NCBI RefSeq assembly: GCF_002277895.1
Contig: NZ_CP022998.1
Location: forward strand, 3,763,501-3,827,500
Length of the DNA stretch: 64,000 bases
Reading direction: 5' to 3'
DNA from: Rhizobium sp. 11515TR
Lineage (GTDB): Bacteria > Pseudomonadota > Alphaproteobacteria > Rhizobiales > Rhizobiaceae
Shown here: positions 1 through 8,327 of the stretch, piece after piece
How positions within the stretch are numbered: the first letter of the stretch is position 1
Layout of the letters: each line of letters begins with the position of its first letter
Program-made: the position numbers and the translations under genes
Notes under the pieces: model-generated
Told to the model about the DNA's origin: nothing
Database searches by the model: none
Seen by the model: only the letters and a program-made list of their open reading frames with translations

Positions 1-2
1 GC

Positions 3-440
3 AAACAATATGCGCTCGATCCGTTCTTCACCGCATTGACGGGTGTGACCGAAGAGAACATCGAGGCGGAAGGAATGGCTCTGCAGGACGTCATTGCCGG
101 CCTGGATCGTTTCTCGGATGGTGCCCGTCTCTGGTCCTGGGGCAAGGACGAGCTGAATATGATGGCGATCAGCTGTTACATCGCCGGTATCCAGCCCCTG
201 ATGCCCGCGCATCGCTTCGACAACGCCGTCAAGCTGCTGCTTGCGGCGGGAATGCCGGTCGAAGATCTGGCGAAGACGCCAAGCAACGAGCTTTCCCACT
301 ACTATGGCGTGCAGCATCCGCCGCTTAAGGGCCATGACGCGCTCGATGATGCCTTTTCCATTTCCTACACGCTGCAGCACCTCATGCGGGCTGGAAAGCT
401 GCGGCCGGAGGTTTTCGATCTCTCAGCCACGCACAATTAG
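3..440 (+). CDS. 3'-5' exonuclease, DEDDh/RNase T-like (5' end outside window)
   Basis: The reading frame is open to the left edge, so the gene starts upstream and only its C-terminal part, about 145 residues, is visible. An LTGVT segment followed by an FSDGARLWSWGKDE stretch fits the middle of a DnaQ/RNase T fold, where the aspartate of WGKDE is the usual third acidic ligand. GHDALDDA near the end gives the last His-x4-Asp exonuclease motif. The family removes nucleotides from 3' ends of RNA or DNA in the cytoplasm. The first two acidic residues lie off the window, so substrate class cannot be judged. A TTG at 36 is an internal codon, not a convincing start. Confidence 0.6.
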   Translation, partial: KQYALDPFFTALTGVTEENIEAEGMALQDVIAGLDRFSDGARLWSWGKDELNMMAISCYIAGIQPLMPAHRFDNAVKLLLAAGMPVEDLAKTPSNELSHYYGVQHPPLKGHDALDDAFSISYTLQHLMRAGKLRPEVFDLSATHN

Positions 441-442
441 GA

Positions 443-457
443 ATCGGAATTTCCGAT
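443..457. other. Short palindrome after the exonuclease gene
   Basis: ATCGGAA and TTCCGAT are inverted around a single T just after the stop codon. No T run follows, so it could be a weak terminator stem or an operator for the downstream polyamine operon. I see nothing else in the 136-base gap before the next gene. Confidence 0.25.
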
Positions 458-576
458 ATCACCTTTCTGATAAATGAATTTGCGAATGCGGCAAAATCGC
501 GTCACCTTTTCTTCCGGGAACAGGAAGCCAGCCACTGGCTCCACGCCATTAAGGCTTAAAAAACCGGGAGAGTCCG

Positions 577-1737
577 ATGAAGCATCTGCTGAAATCATGC
601 ACGGCCGCACTCGCATGCCTTAGTTTCGCAACGCAGGTCATTGCCGCCGAACCGTTGAAGACACTCGGCAAGGGCGAAGGTGCAGTCAGCATCGTCGCAT
701 GGGCCGGCTATATCGAGCGCGGTGAAAGCGACAAGAATTACGATTGGGTCACCGGCTTCGAAAAGGAGACCGGCTGCAAGGTCAGCGTCAAGACTGCCGC
801 GACATCGGACGAAATGGTCGCGCTGATGAACGAAGGCGGCTTCGACCTCGTGACCGCATCCGGTGACGCCTCGCTGCGTCTTGTCGCCGGCAAGCGCGTG
901 CAGCCGATCAATACCGATCTGATCCCCAGCTGGAAGAACCTTGATGAACGCCTGAAGAATGCTCCCTGGCACACGGTCAACGGCGTTCACTACGGCGTAC
1001 CCTATCTCTGGGGGCCGAACGTGCTGATGTACAACACCGATGCCTTCAAGGGTCAGGCGCCGAAGAGCTGGAACATCGTCTTCGAAGAAACGACGCTGCC
1101 CGACGGTAAGTCCAACAAGGGCCGTGTGCAGGCCTATGACGGCCCGATCTATATTGCCGATGCCGCCCTCTATCTCATGGCCCACAAGCCGGAGTTGGGC
1201 ATCAAGGACCCCTACGAGCTCAACGAAGATCAGTACAAGGCCGCCCTCGAGCTGCTGCGTGGCCAGCGTAAGATCGTCAGCCGCTATTGGCATGATGCGA
1301 TGATCCAGACCGACGACTTCAAGAACGAAGGCGTCGTCGCCTCCGGCTCCTGGCCGTTTCAGGTGAACCTGCTGCAGGCCGACAAGCAGAAGATCGCCTC
1401 CACCTTCCCGGATGAGGGGACGACGGGCTGGGCCGACACCACCATGCTGCATGCCGACAGCGAGCATCCGAACTGCGCCTATATGTGGTTGGAACACTCA
1501 CTGCAGGCCAAGGTTCAGGGCGATGCCGCCGCCTGGTTCGGCGCCGTACCCTCGGTTCCGGCAGCTTGCAAGGGCAACGAACTCCTGACCGACAGCGGCT
1601 GCGCCACCAACGGCTATGATCACTTCGACAAGATCAAGTTCTGGAAGACGCCCGTCGCGAAATGCAGCACGCAGAGCGAATGCGTGCCCTATCACCGCTG
1701 GGTCTCCGACTATATCGGCGTGATCGGCGGACGGTGA
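577..1737 (+). CDS. Polyamine-type ABC transporter substrate-binding protein (YdcS/PotD family)
   Basis: This periplasmic receptor would deliver putrescine, spermidine or a related amine to the permease encoded downstream. The first 24 residues form a signal peptide ending ...TQVIAA. The mature part has the PotD/PotF-like pattern (IVAWAGYIERGE near residue 40, YGVPYLWGPNVL near 140). Five or six cysteines in the C-terminal third could form disulfides. Its 386 residues match E. coli YdcS (about 381). A GGGAGAG sits just upstream of the ATG. It opens an operon in the order of ydcS-T-U-V-patD, which is the main reason for a putrescine-type assignment; the ligand itself cannot be read from sequence. 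Confidence 0.85.
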   Translation: MKHLLKSCTAALACLSFATQVIAAEPLKTLGKGEGAVSIVAWAGYIERGESDKNYDWVTGFEKETGCKVSVKTAATSDEMVALMNEGGFDLVTASGDASLRLVAGKRVQPINTDLIPSWKNLDERLKNAPWHTVNGVHYGVPYLWGPNVLMYNTDAFKGQAPKSWNIVFEETTLPDGKSNKGRVQAYDGPIYIADAALYLMAHKPELGIKDPYELNEDQYKAALELLRGQRKIVSRYWHDAMIQTDDFKNEGVVASGSWPFQVNLLQADKQKIASTFPDEGTTGWADTTMLHADSEHPNCAYMWLEHSLQAKVQGDAAAWFGAVPSVPAACKGNELLTDSGCATNGYDHFDKIKFWKTPVAKCSTQSECVPYHRWVSDYIGVIGGR

Positions 1738-1741
1738 AATC

Positions 1742-1891
1742 CTCTCTTCTCCCCAGCGGGGAGAAGATGCCCGTCAGGGCAGATGAGGGGGATGAGGAAC
1801 GAAGCGACTAATGTCCCGAGCAGCTAGCGAAGGACAGCTATGCCGCACCCCTCATCCGACCTTCGGGCCACCTTCTCCCCTCGGGGAGAAG
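1742..1891. repeat. RIME-like palindromic intergenic element, copy 1
   Basis: Two GC-rich hairpins (1746-1766 and 1872-1891, each CTTCTCCCC...GGGGAGAAG) bracket a variable middle, with inner arms containing CAGATGAGGGG and CCCCTCATCCGACC. This is the architecture of the Rhizobium-specific intergenic mosaic element (RIME). It lies inside an operon, between the binding-protein and ATPase genes, so it is probably transcribed and may lower expression of the downstream genes relative to the binding protein. A second copy lies at 54820-54973. Confidence 0.75.
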
Positions 1892-1918
1892 CAAGACAAC
1901 CTTTTCCTGGAGAAACCA

Positions 1919-2905
1919 ATGAACGCCGTTCGTTTCCAGCAGGTGTCGCGCCATTTCGGCCAGATCCGCGCCGTAGATCGCGTCGATCTGGAGATCGCGC
2001 CCGGCGAATTCTTCGCCATGCTCGGCCCTTCCGGCTCCGGCAAGACCACCTGCCTCAGACTGATTGCCGGCTTCGAACAACCGACGGGCGGCCATATCGA
2101 GATTTTTGGCGAAACCGCCGAAGGCGTGCCGCCATACCGGCGCAACGTCAATACGGTCTTCCAGGATTATGCGCTCTTTCCGCATCTCAATATCCTCGAC
2201 AACGTCGCCTATGGGCTAATGGTCAAGGGTGTCGGCAAGGCCGAACGGCTGAAGGCCGCCGAGCAGGCGCTGGAACTGGTAAAGCTGCCCGGCTATGGCG
2301 CCCGCCGTCCCGGCCAGCTCTCCGGCGGCCAGCGCCAGCGCGTGGCCCTTGCCCGCGCGCTCGTCAACAAGCCGAAGGTATTGCTGCTCGATGAGCCGCT
2401 TGGCGCGCTCGACCTGAAACTGCGCGAGCAGATGCAGGAGGAACTAAAGAGTCTACAACGGGCGCTCGGCATCACCTTCGTCTTCGTCACCCACGATCAG
2501 GGCGAGGCCTTGTCCATGGCCGACCGCGTCGCCGTCTTCAACGACGGCCGCATCGTGCAGCAGGGCACGCCGCACGACATCTATCAGCGACCAAAGACCC
2601 GCTTCGTCGCCGATTTCGTCGGCTCCTCCAATGTCATCGCCCCCGACACCATGTCGTCGCTCGGCGGCGAACGGCGTTGGGCAAGCCTGCGCCCCGAGGC
2701 CATCCGGTTGACTGAGGGGAGCGGCGTGGCGGCCACCGTGAAAGCGACGAGCTTTCTCGGTGCCGCTACCCGCCTCTCGGTCGAGACGAATGGCGCCCGC
2801 CTGCATGTGACCGTACCCGCTGGTCAGCCGGCTCCGGATACCGGCGCCGCCATCCGCCTCGCCTGGCTGCCGGCGGATGTCCACTACATGGGCGACGCCG
2901 CATGA
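1919..2905 (+). CDS. Polyamine ABC transporter ATP-binding protein (PotA/YdcT family)
   Basis: This cytoplasmic ATPase powers the polyamine importer. Walker A GPSGSGKTT is at residues 36-44, followed by a Q-loop (VFQDYALFP), the LSGGQRQR signature, Walker B LLLDEPLGALD and the H-loop (VTHDQ). A TOBE-like domain fills the last 80 or so residues. The frame continues upstream into the RIME-like repeat, but the ATG at 1919 has a GGAG at 1909-1912 and starts at the family's normal N-terminus, giving 328 residues. Its last bases overlap the next permease start (ATGA). Confidence 0.9.
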   Translation: MNAVRFQQVSRHFGQIRAVDRVDLEIAPGEFFAMLGPSGSGKTTCLRLIAGFEQPTGGHIEIFGETAEGVPPYRRNVNTVFQDYALFPHLNILDNVAYGLMVKGVGKAERLKAAEQALELVKLPGYGARRPGQLSGGQRQRVALARALVNKPKVLLLDEPLGALDLKLREQMQEELKSLQRALGITFVFVTHDQGEALSMADRVAVFNDGRIVQQGTPHDIYQRPKTRFVADFVGSSNVIAPDTMSSLGGERRWASLRPEAIRLTEGSGVAATVKATSFLGAATRLSVETNGARLHVTVPAGQPAPDTGAAIRLAWLPADVHYMGDAA

Positions 2906-3876
2906 ACACCGCCGCCTTCCCCGCCTCGTCGAGCCAGGCACCGGCCTCGATCCTGCCGCGCCGCAGCGGGTTCTTCGGCCGCCTCTCAGATCTCTTCTGG
3001 CGCCGTCCGAAACTCCTCCTCTTCCTGATGCTGGCGCCGCCGCTGCTCTGGCTCGGCATCATCTATATCGGCTCGCTGATCGCGCTGCTGTTGCAGAGCT
3101 TCTTCTCGGTCGACGATTTCTCGGGAATGGTGAACTACGAATTCACCCTCTCGACTTATGCACAGCTGCTGAACTCGGCGAATTTCGATATCATCCTGCG
3201 CACGGTCGTCATGGCCGCGCTCGTCACCATCGCCTCCGCCTTCGTCGCCTTCCCCATCGCCTATTATGCAGCGCGCTATGCGCAGGGAAAATGGAAGGCG
3301 CTGTTCTATCTCGGCGTTATGCTCCCGCTCTGGTCGAGCTATCTGGTCAAGGTCTATGCCTGGAAGCTGATCCTCGCCAAGGAAGGCATCCTCACCTGGA
3401 TCTTCGCCAAGCTGCATCTCGGCTGGCTGCTCGACGGCGTGCTCGCCTTACCCGTCATCGGCGGCAACTCGCTCTCGGTCAGCTATATCGGCACCTTCCT
3501 CGTCTTCGTCTATATCTGGCTGCCCTATATGATCCTGCCGACGCAGGCCGCTCTCGAGCGTGTGCCGGCGAACCTGCTGGAAGCCTCGTCCGATCTCGGT
3601 GCAACGCCGAAGCAGACCTTCCGGACCGTGCTTCTGCCGCTCGCTTTGCCTGGCGTCGTCGCCGGCTCCATCTTCACCTTTTCGCTGACATTGGGCGACT
3701 ATATCATCCCGCAGATCATCGGCTCCTCGCGCCTCTTCATTGGCCAGGCCGTCTACACGCAACAGGGAACTGCCGGCAACGTGCCGCTGGCCGCCGCCTT
3801 CTCGGTCGTGCCGATCGTCATCATGGCTATCTATCTCTGGATCGCCAAGAAACAAGGAGCTTTCGATGCGCTCTGA
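2902..3876 (+). CDS. Polyamine ABC transporter permease 1 (PotB/YdcU family)
   Basis: This is the first inner-membrane channel subunit of the importer. At 324 residues it has about six membrane helices and the cytoplasmic EAA loop that contacts the ATPase (EASSDLGATPKQTF, near residue 230). The ATG overlaps the ATPase stop by four bases, pointing to translational coupling. A hydrophilic N-terminus of about 30 residues precedes the first helix, as in PotB-type permeases. It pairs with the permease that starts inside its last codons. Confidence 0.9.
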   Translation: MNTAAFPASSSQAPASILPRRSGFFGRLSDLFWRRPKLLLFLMLAPPLLWLGIIYIGSLIALLLQSFFSVDDFSGMVNYEFTLSTYAQLLNSANFDIILRTVVMAALVTIASAFVAFPIAYYAARYAQGKWKALFYLGVMLPLWSSYLVKVYAWKLILAKEGILTWIFAKLHLGWLLDGVLALPVIGGNSLSVSYIGTFLVFVYIWLPYMILPTQAALERVPANLLEASSDLGATPKQTFRTVLLPLALPGVVAGSIFTFSLTLGDYIIPQIIGSSRLFIGQAVYTQQGTAGNVPLAAAFSVVPIVIMAIYLWIAKKQGAFDAL

Positions 3877-4681
3877 TCGCGACCAACGCGCCTCCTTGCC
3901 TCTAAAGATCGCAGCAGCAGGCGGCCTGCTCTTCCTGCATCTGCCGATCCTGCTGATCTTCGTCTATGCCTTCACGACTGAGGAGAAGAGTTATCAGTGG
4001 CCGCCACCGGCCCTCACCCTGCAATGGTTCGGCATCGCCTGGAACAGGCCGGATGTCTGGTCGGCGCTGGCACTCTCGGTGCAGGTCGCGACCATCGCAA
4101 CCGCGATCGCATTGATCCTCGGCACGCTCTGCGCCGCGGCCGTCAGCCAGACGAAATTCTTCGGCCGCGAGGCAATCTCGCTCTTGGTCATCCTGCCAAT
4201 CGCGCTGCCCGGCATCATCACCGGCATTGCGCTGCGCTCCGCCTTCAGCCTGTTCGATATCCCCTTCTCGGTCTGGACGATCGTTCTCGGCCATGCGACC
4301 TTCTGCGTCGTCGTTGTTTATAACAACGCCGTCGCCCGTTTCCGTCGCACCTCCGGCTCGCTCATCGAAGCGTCGATGGATCTTGGCGCCGATGGCTTCC
4401 AGACCTTCCGCCATATCGTCCTGCCGAACATCGGCACGGCGCTGCTCGCCGGCGGCATGCTCGCCTTCGCGCTGTCCTTCGATGAAGTCATCGTCACCAC
4501 CTTTACCGGCGGCCAGCAGATGACGCTGCCGATCTGGATGCTGGAGGAACTCATTCGCCCGCGCCAGCGACCCGTGACCAACGTCGTCGCGATGGTCGTC
4601 GTGCTTGTCACCTTCCTGCCGATCCTGGCAGCCTATTATCTTACCCGCGACGGCGACCAGATCGCCGGCGGCGGCAAATGA
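3866..4681 (+). CDS. Polyamine ABC transporter permease 2 (PotC/YdcV family)
   Basis: This is the second membrane subunit of the importer, 271 residues with about six helices. Its EAA loop reads EASMDLGADGFQTF. The start chosen is the ATG at 3866, preceded by AAGGAG, which overlaps the end of the first permease gene by 11 bases. Longer frames upstream lie wholly within that gene and are not credible. Length agrees with YdcV (264). It is followed 13 bases later by the aldehyde dehydrogenase of the same operon. Confidence 0.9.
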   Translation: MRSDRDQRASLPLKIAAAGGLLFLHLPILLIFVYAFTTEEKSYQWPPPALTLQWFGIAWNRPDVWSALALSVQVATIATAIALILGTLCAAAVSQTKFFGREAISLLVILPIALPGIITGIALRSAFSLFDIPFSVWTIVLGHATFCVVVVYNNAVARFRRTSGSLIEASMDLGADGFQTFRHIVLPNIGTALLAGGMLAFALSFDEVIVTTFTGGQQMTLPIWMLEELIRPRQRPVTNVVAMVVVLVTFLPILAAYYLTRDGDQIAGGGK

Positions 4682-4694
4682 AAGGGAGAGAATA

Positions 4695-6122
4695 ATGGAT
4701 ACCCAGATGCTGATCGGCTCCCGCTTCGAAGCCGGCACGGAAACAGAAGAACGCGTCCTTAACCCGAAGACAGGCGAGACGGTGCTCAACTTGCCCGAGG
4801 CCTCACTCGGTCAGATCGATGCCGCTGTCGACGCTGCCGAAAAGGCCTTCACGAGTTGGTCGCAGACGACGCCGAGCCAGCGCTCGGCCTATCTCCTCAA
4901 GATCGCCGACGCCATCGAGCGCGATGCCGAAGGCTTCGCTGCTCTGGAAGCTCTCAACTGCGGCAAGCCGATCAATGCCGTGCTCAACGATGAAATCCCG
5001 GCGATCGTCGACTGCTACCGCTTCTTTGCCGGCGCGGTGCGCAACCTGCACGGCCCGGTCGCCGGCGAATACCTGCCCGGCCATACCTCGATGATCCGCC
5101 GTGATCCCATCGGCATCGTCGGCTCGATCGCGCCTTGGAACTATCCGCTGATGATGATGGCCTGGAAGCTGGCACCGGCCATTGCCGGGGGCAACACCGT
5201 CGTCTTCAAACCCTCCGAGCAGACGCCACTGACGGCGCTGAAGATGGCCAAGCTGCTGGCGGATGTGCTGCCGGAAGGTGTCGTCAACGTCATTCTCGGC
5301 CGCGGCGAGAGCGTCGGCAACGCGCTGATCAACCACCCGAAGATCGGCATGGTCTCCATCACCGGCGACGTCGCAACCGGCAAGAAGGTACTGGCCGCCG
5401 CCGCTAAGACGGTCAAGCGCACGCATCTCGAACTCGGCGGCAAGGCTCCGGTCATTGTCTTCGACGACGCCGATATCGACGCCGTCGTGTCAGGCATCCG
5501 CACCTTCGGCTACTACAATGCCGGCCAGGATTGCACCGCCGCCTGCCGCATCTATGCCGACGCCAAGGTCTACGACAATTTCGTGGCCGACCTGACGTCT
5601 GCCGTCTCTAGCATCAAGTTCAACCTCGCCGACGACACGGAAAACGAGATCGGCCCGCTGATATCCAAGCGCCAGCGCGATCGCGTCGAAAGCTTCGTCA
5701 CCCGCGCCGCCGAGCACAAGCACATGGAGATCACGACAGGCGGCAAGATTTCCGGCGAACGCGGCTTCTTCTACGCACCGACCGTCGTTGCCGGCGCTAC
5801 GCAGGATGACGAGATCGTCCGCCGCGAAGTCTTCGGGCCTGTGGTCTCCGTAACGCGTTTCACCAATGCCGACGACGCCGTCACCTGGGCCAATGACAGC
5901 GACTACGGCCTCGCCTCCTCGGTGTGGACAAAGGACATCAGCCGCGGCATGCAGACCGCTGCCCGCCTGCAATATGGCTGCACCTGGATCAACACCCACT
6001 TCATGCTGGTCAACGAAATGCCCCATGGCGGCCTCAAGCAATCCGGCTACGGCAAGGATATGTCGGTCTATGCCATCGAAGACTATACCGCCGTGCGGCA
6101 TGTGATGATCAATCACGGGTGA
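4695..6122 (+). CDS. patD: Gamma-aminobutyraldehyde dehydrogenase (PatD-like)
   Basis: An NAD(P)-dependent aldehyde dehydrogenase that would oxidise 4-aminobutanal, from putrescine, to 4-aminobutyrate in the cytoplasm. Visible catalytic residues are Asn149 (APWNYP), Lys172 (FKPSE), Glu246 (LELGGK) and the nucleophile Cys280 (GQDCTAACR). The 475 residues equal E. coli PatD/YdcW (474). The ATG at 4695 follows AAAGGGAGAG. Linkage to a polyamine importer in ydcSTUV-patD order supports this role over a generic aldehyde dehydrogenase. No putrescine aminotransferase or oxidase gene is present in the window, so the preceding step must be encoded elsewhere. Confidence 0.85.
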   Translation: MDTQMLIGSRFEAGTETEERVLNPKTGETVLNLPEASLGQIDAAVDAAEKAFTSWSQTTPSQRSAYLLKIADAIERDAEGFAALEALNCGKPINAVLNDEIPAIVDCYRFFAGAVRNLHGPVAGEYLPGHTSMIRRDPIGIVGSIAPWNYPLMMMAWKLAPAIAGGNTVVFKPSEQTPLTALKMAKLLADVLPEGVVNVILGRGESVGNALINHPKIGMVSITGDVATGKKVLAAAAKTVKRTHLELGGKAPVIVFDDADIDAVVSGIRTFGYYNAGQDCTAACRIYADAKVYDNFVADLTSAVSSIKFNLADDTENEIGPLISKRQRDRVESFVTRAAEHKHMEITTGGKISGERGFFYAPTVVAGATQDDEIVRREVFGPVVSVTRFTNADDAVTWANDSDYGLASSVWTKDISRGMQTAARLQYGCTWINTHFMLVNEMPHGGLKQSGYGKDMSVYAIEDYTAVRHVMINHG

Positions 6123-6182
6123 GAGGTAATTAGGGTAAGGCTTTCGATCAAACCAGATGGCTTGAGTTTTGCCGTACTGCCG

Positions 6183-6372
6183 TACCCCCCCTCTGTCACT
6201 GTCGTGACATCTCCCCCACAAGGGGGGAGATCGGTAACTTGTGGTAGCCTCTCGCATTCAAACCAGCATCGTATCTGCTGAAACCAAAGCCTATAGTCTT
6301 CGCAGAGCATGCGGCAAACTCCCAACGATCTCCCCCTTGTGGGGGAGATGTCACGACAGTGACAGAGGGGGT
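6183..6372. repeat. 190-bp element with long terminal inverted repeats, copy A1
   Basis: Left arm 6183-6231 and right arm 6326-6372 are inverted copies of each other, about 48 bases with few differences. Both carry CTCTGTCAC and CATCTCCCCCACAAGGGGG blocks, and the middle of about 95 bases resembles the middles of copies A2 (11083-11273) and A3 (23413-23606). The element fills most of the 379-base gap between patD and the next gene. There is no coding capacity. It has the layout of a non-autonomous, MITE-like repeat. Confidence 0.8.
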
Positions 6373-6443
6373 ACCCTGCACTCTCCACAAACTCCGCAGC
6401 AGCCGCCAAAACCAACGATATCTCCAAAACCCAAACCACCCTC

Positions 6444-6469
6444 GGAACAAATCACCCTCCTCCAGCGTC
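6444..6469 (+). promoter_or_regulatory. Possible EcfG/RpoE2 general-stress promoter
   Basis: GGAAC at 6444-6448 is followed after 17 bases by CGTC at 6466-6469, close to the alphaproteobacterial EcfG consensus GGAAC-N16/17-CGTT. It sits 32 bases upstream of the ATG of the small DUF1328-type gene. One of the four -10 positions deviates. Confidence 0.4.
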
Positions 6470-6501
6470 TTTAAGAAGTACAACGCAGAGGAGACTGCTA
6501 A

Positions 6502-6675
6502 ATGCTGAAATGGGCTCTCATTTTCTTTGTGATTTCTTTGATCAGCGGCTTTTTCGGCTTTTCCGGCGTGTCCGCGGCAACCGCAACCATTGCGCGCGTT
6601 CTCTTCGCCATCTTCCTGATCATCTTCCTGGTATTCCTGATCCTGGCCGTCATGGCCGGCAATGCCGTCGTTTGA
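6502..6675 (+). CDS. Small DUF1328/YtjA-type membrane protein
   Basis: A 57-residue protein that is almost wholly hydrophobic. Two membrane helices (residues about 4-22 and 33-53) are separated by a Gly/Ser/Ala-rich turn (GFSGVSAATATIAR). Length, the MLKWAL start and this turn match the DUF1328 (YtjA) family, whose function is unknown. A GAGGAG lies a few bases before the ATG. In rhizobia such genes are often stress-induced, and a candidate EcfG promoter lies just upstream. No partner gene is obvious, since the next gene faces the other way. Confidence 0.8.
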   Translation: MLKWALIFFVISLISGFFGFSGVSAATATIARVLFAIFLIIFLVFLILAVMAGNAVV

Positions 6676-6706
6676 CGGCAGGGATCATCGGCGCATCGGG
6701 GCGGGC

Positions 6707-7381
6707 CTAGATCAGGCTCGCCCCGACATTTATGGCGAGCGCCAGGATCGTCGTATTGAACAGGAACGACAGGATGGCGTGCAGAAGCGCGAGCTTACGC
6801 ATCGAAACGGTGGAAATGCCGATATCGGCGGTCTGCGCCGCAACCCCGATCGTGAAAGAGAAATAGAGGAAGTCCCAATAGATCGGCTCCTCCAAAGGCT
6901 CGGCAAATTTCAGCCCCTGCCCCTTGCCGGGAACACTATAGAACCGGTGCGCATAGTGGATGGTAAACAGCGTATGCAGGAAGGTCCAGGATATCAGGAT
7001 CGTCACGATCGCCATCATCACGCGGTAGAAGGCGATTTCGGGCGAAGCGTCCTTGACGCCGAGCAGATCGAGCGCAATACCGCCGATGCTCGCGATTGCC
7101 GCTGCAATCGACAGGAACAGCAGAAACCCATCCGAGAAATCGAGATCGGCCGAGCGCTTGCGAATGCGCTGCGGGTCGGCCGTCAGCATTCGATAGAGAC
7201 TGTAGACGATATAGACGACGGCAGTGGTGTCCCAGGCGATCAGCAAATTGCCTGTATTGAGAGCCCTTGATGTCAGAAGCAGAAAGACGGCAATACCGGC
7301 AAGCACGGCAATAAGGATGACATGGTGTTTGCGCCACAGCACACGCCATCTGGAATGATGCAAATGTCCCTGCGCATCCAT
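6707..7381 (-). CDS. DUF1345 family inner-membrane protein
   Basis: A 224-residue protein with about five membrane helices and short polar loops. The loop after helix two holds a basic patch (DPQRIRKRSADLDFSDG) and a later loop holds EEPIYWDFLYFSF, both typical of DUF1345 proteins as I remember the family. No catalytic motif is visible and no function is known. The gene is convergent with the small DUF1328-type gene and stands alone. It is not obviously linked to the catabolic cluster that begins about 100 bases to its right. Confidence 0.75.
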   Translation of the reverse strand: MDAQGHLHHSRWRVLWRKHHVILIAVLAGIAVFLLLTSRALNTGNLLIAWDTTAVVYIVYSLYRMLTADPQRIRKRSADLDFSDGFLLFLSIAAAIASIGGIALDLLGVKDASPEIAFYRVMMAIVTILISWTFLHTLFTIHYAHRFYSVPGKGQGLKFAEPLEEPIYWDFLYFSFTIGVAAQTADIGISTVSMRKLALLHAILSFLFNTTILALAINVGASLI

Positions 7382-7488
7382 GCCGCTCTCCCGATCGCAA
7401 ATCGTCTTTCAAAACAACGATTCGCCGACGAGAGTGGCAAATAAAAGGAAGCCCCGCAATACGGAGCCTCGACCCTCAAAATGCAGCC

Positions 7489-8220
7489 TCAGCCCGTCCA
7501 GCCGCCGTCTATGACGTGGATCTGGCCTGTCGTAAAGCCCGCCTCGTCGCCGGCGAGATAGGTCACCAGCGCGGCGATCTCTTCGGCAGTCGCGATCCGG
7601 CCCATCGGCTGGCGGGCGATAAAGTCCTTCATCGCCTTCTCGTAGTCGCCGGTTGCCTTCAGCCGCTCATGCAGCGAAGGGCTGTCGACCGTGCCGGGGC
7701 AAATCGCATTGGCGCGGATGCCTTTGGCAACGAAATCGGCAGCGATCGATTTGGTCAGGCCGATCACGGCAGCCTTGGAGGCGCAATAGGCGAAACGGTT
7801 CGGCACGCCCTTCACGCTGGAAGCAACGGAGGACATGTTGACGATCGAACCCTTGCCCTTTTCCAGCATCCCGGGCAGGAAAGCGCGGCAGGTCGTGTAC
7901 ATCGCCTTGGCATTGAGGTTGAAGGAGAAATCCCAGTCCTTTTCCTCGCAGTCGAGGATCGTGCCGGCATGCACGAAGCCGGCGCAATTGAAGAGCACAT
8001 CGATCGGGCCAAGCTTTTCCGCGTAGGCCTTGACGGCGGCGCTATCGAGCACGTTCAGGACATGCTTGGTAGCGCCGTCGAGCGTCGAGAGCGTCTGCTC
8101 GTTGATATCAGTGGCATAGACATGCGCGCCGAGCGAGATGAAGCGCTCCGCCGATGCCCGGCCGATGCCCTGCCCCGCCGCCGTGATGACGACCTTCTTG
8201 CCTTCTAACCCGTGACCCAT
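7489..8220 (-). CDS. Short-chain dehydrogenase of the DHRS6 / 2-keto-3-deoxy-L-fuconate dehydrogenase type
   Basis: A 243-residue NAD-dependent oxidoreductase. The nucleotide-binding motif TAAGQGIG is at residues 13-20, where the first glycine of TGxxxGxG is alanine, as in the DHRS6/BDH2 clade. Asp38 favours NAD over NADP. Catalytic Tyr145 and Lys149 lie in YCASK. From memory the stretches CEEKDWDF, MSSVASSVKG and CPGTVDSPSL closely match that clade, which includes bacterial 2-keto-3-deoxy-L-fuconate 4-dehydrogenase. The ATG at 8220 gives the normal N-terminus; in-frame starts up to 8307 would add residues without homology. It is the last gene of the leftward sugar-acid operon. Confidence 0.8.
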   Translation of the reverse strand: MGHGLEGKKVVITAAGQGIGRASAERFISLGAHVYATDINEQTLSTLDGATKHVLNVLDSAAVKAYAEKLGPIDVLFNCAGFVHAGTILDCEEKDWDFSFNLNAKAMYTTCRAFLPGMLEKGKGSIVNMSSVASSVKGVPNRFAYCASKAAVIGLTKSIAADFVAKGIRANAICPGTVDSPSLHERLKATGDYEKAMKDFIARQPMGRIATAEEIAALVTYLAGDEAGFTTGQIHVIDGGWTG

Positions 8221-8327
8221 AATCCTGATCCTTTCCTCCGGGACCATGATCCTATCCATTCCGGCGGCTGCATCGCCGAAACATCGGACAAGATCATGCA
8301 ATAACAATCAGTTGGCGCAGCCTCTCG

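Noticed and set aside
595..1497. Long open frame opposite the polyamine-binding-protein gene
   Set aside because: It is an antisense frame of GC-rich coding sequence without a ribosome site or family motifs; the plus-strand gene has signal peptide and motifs.
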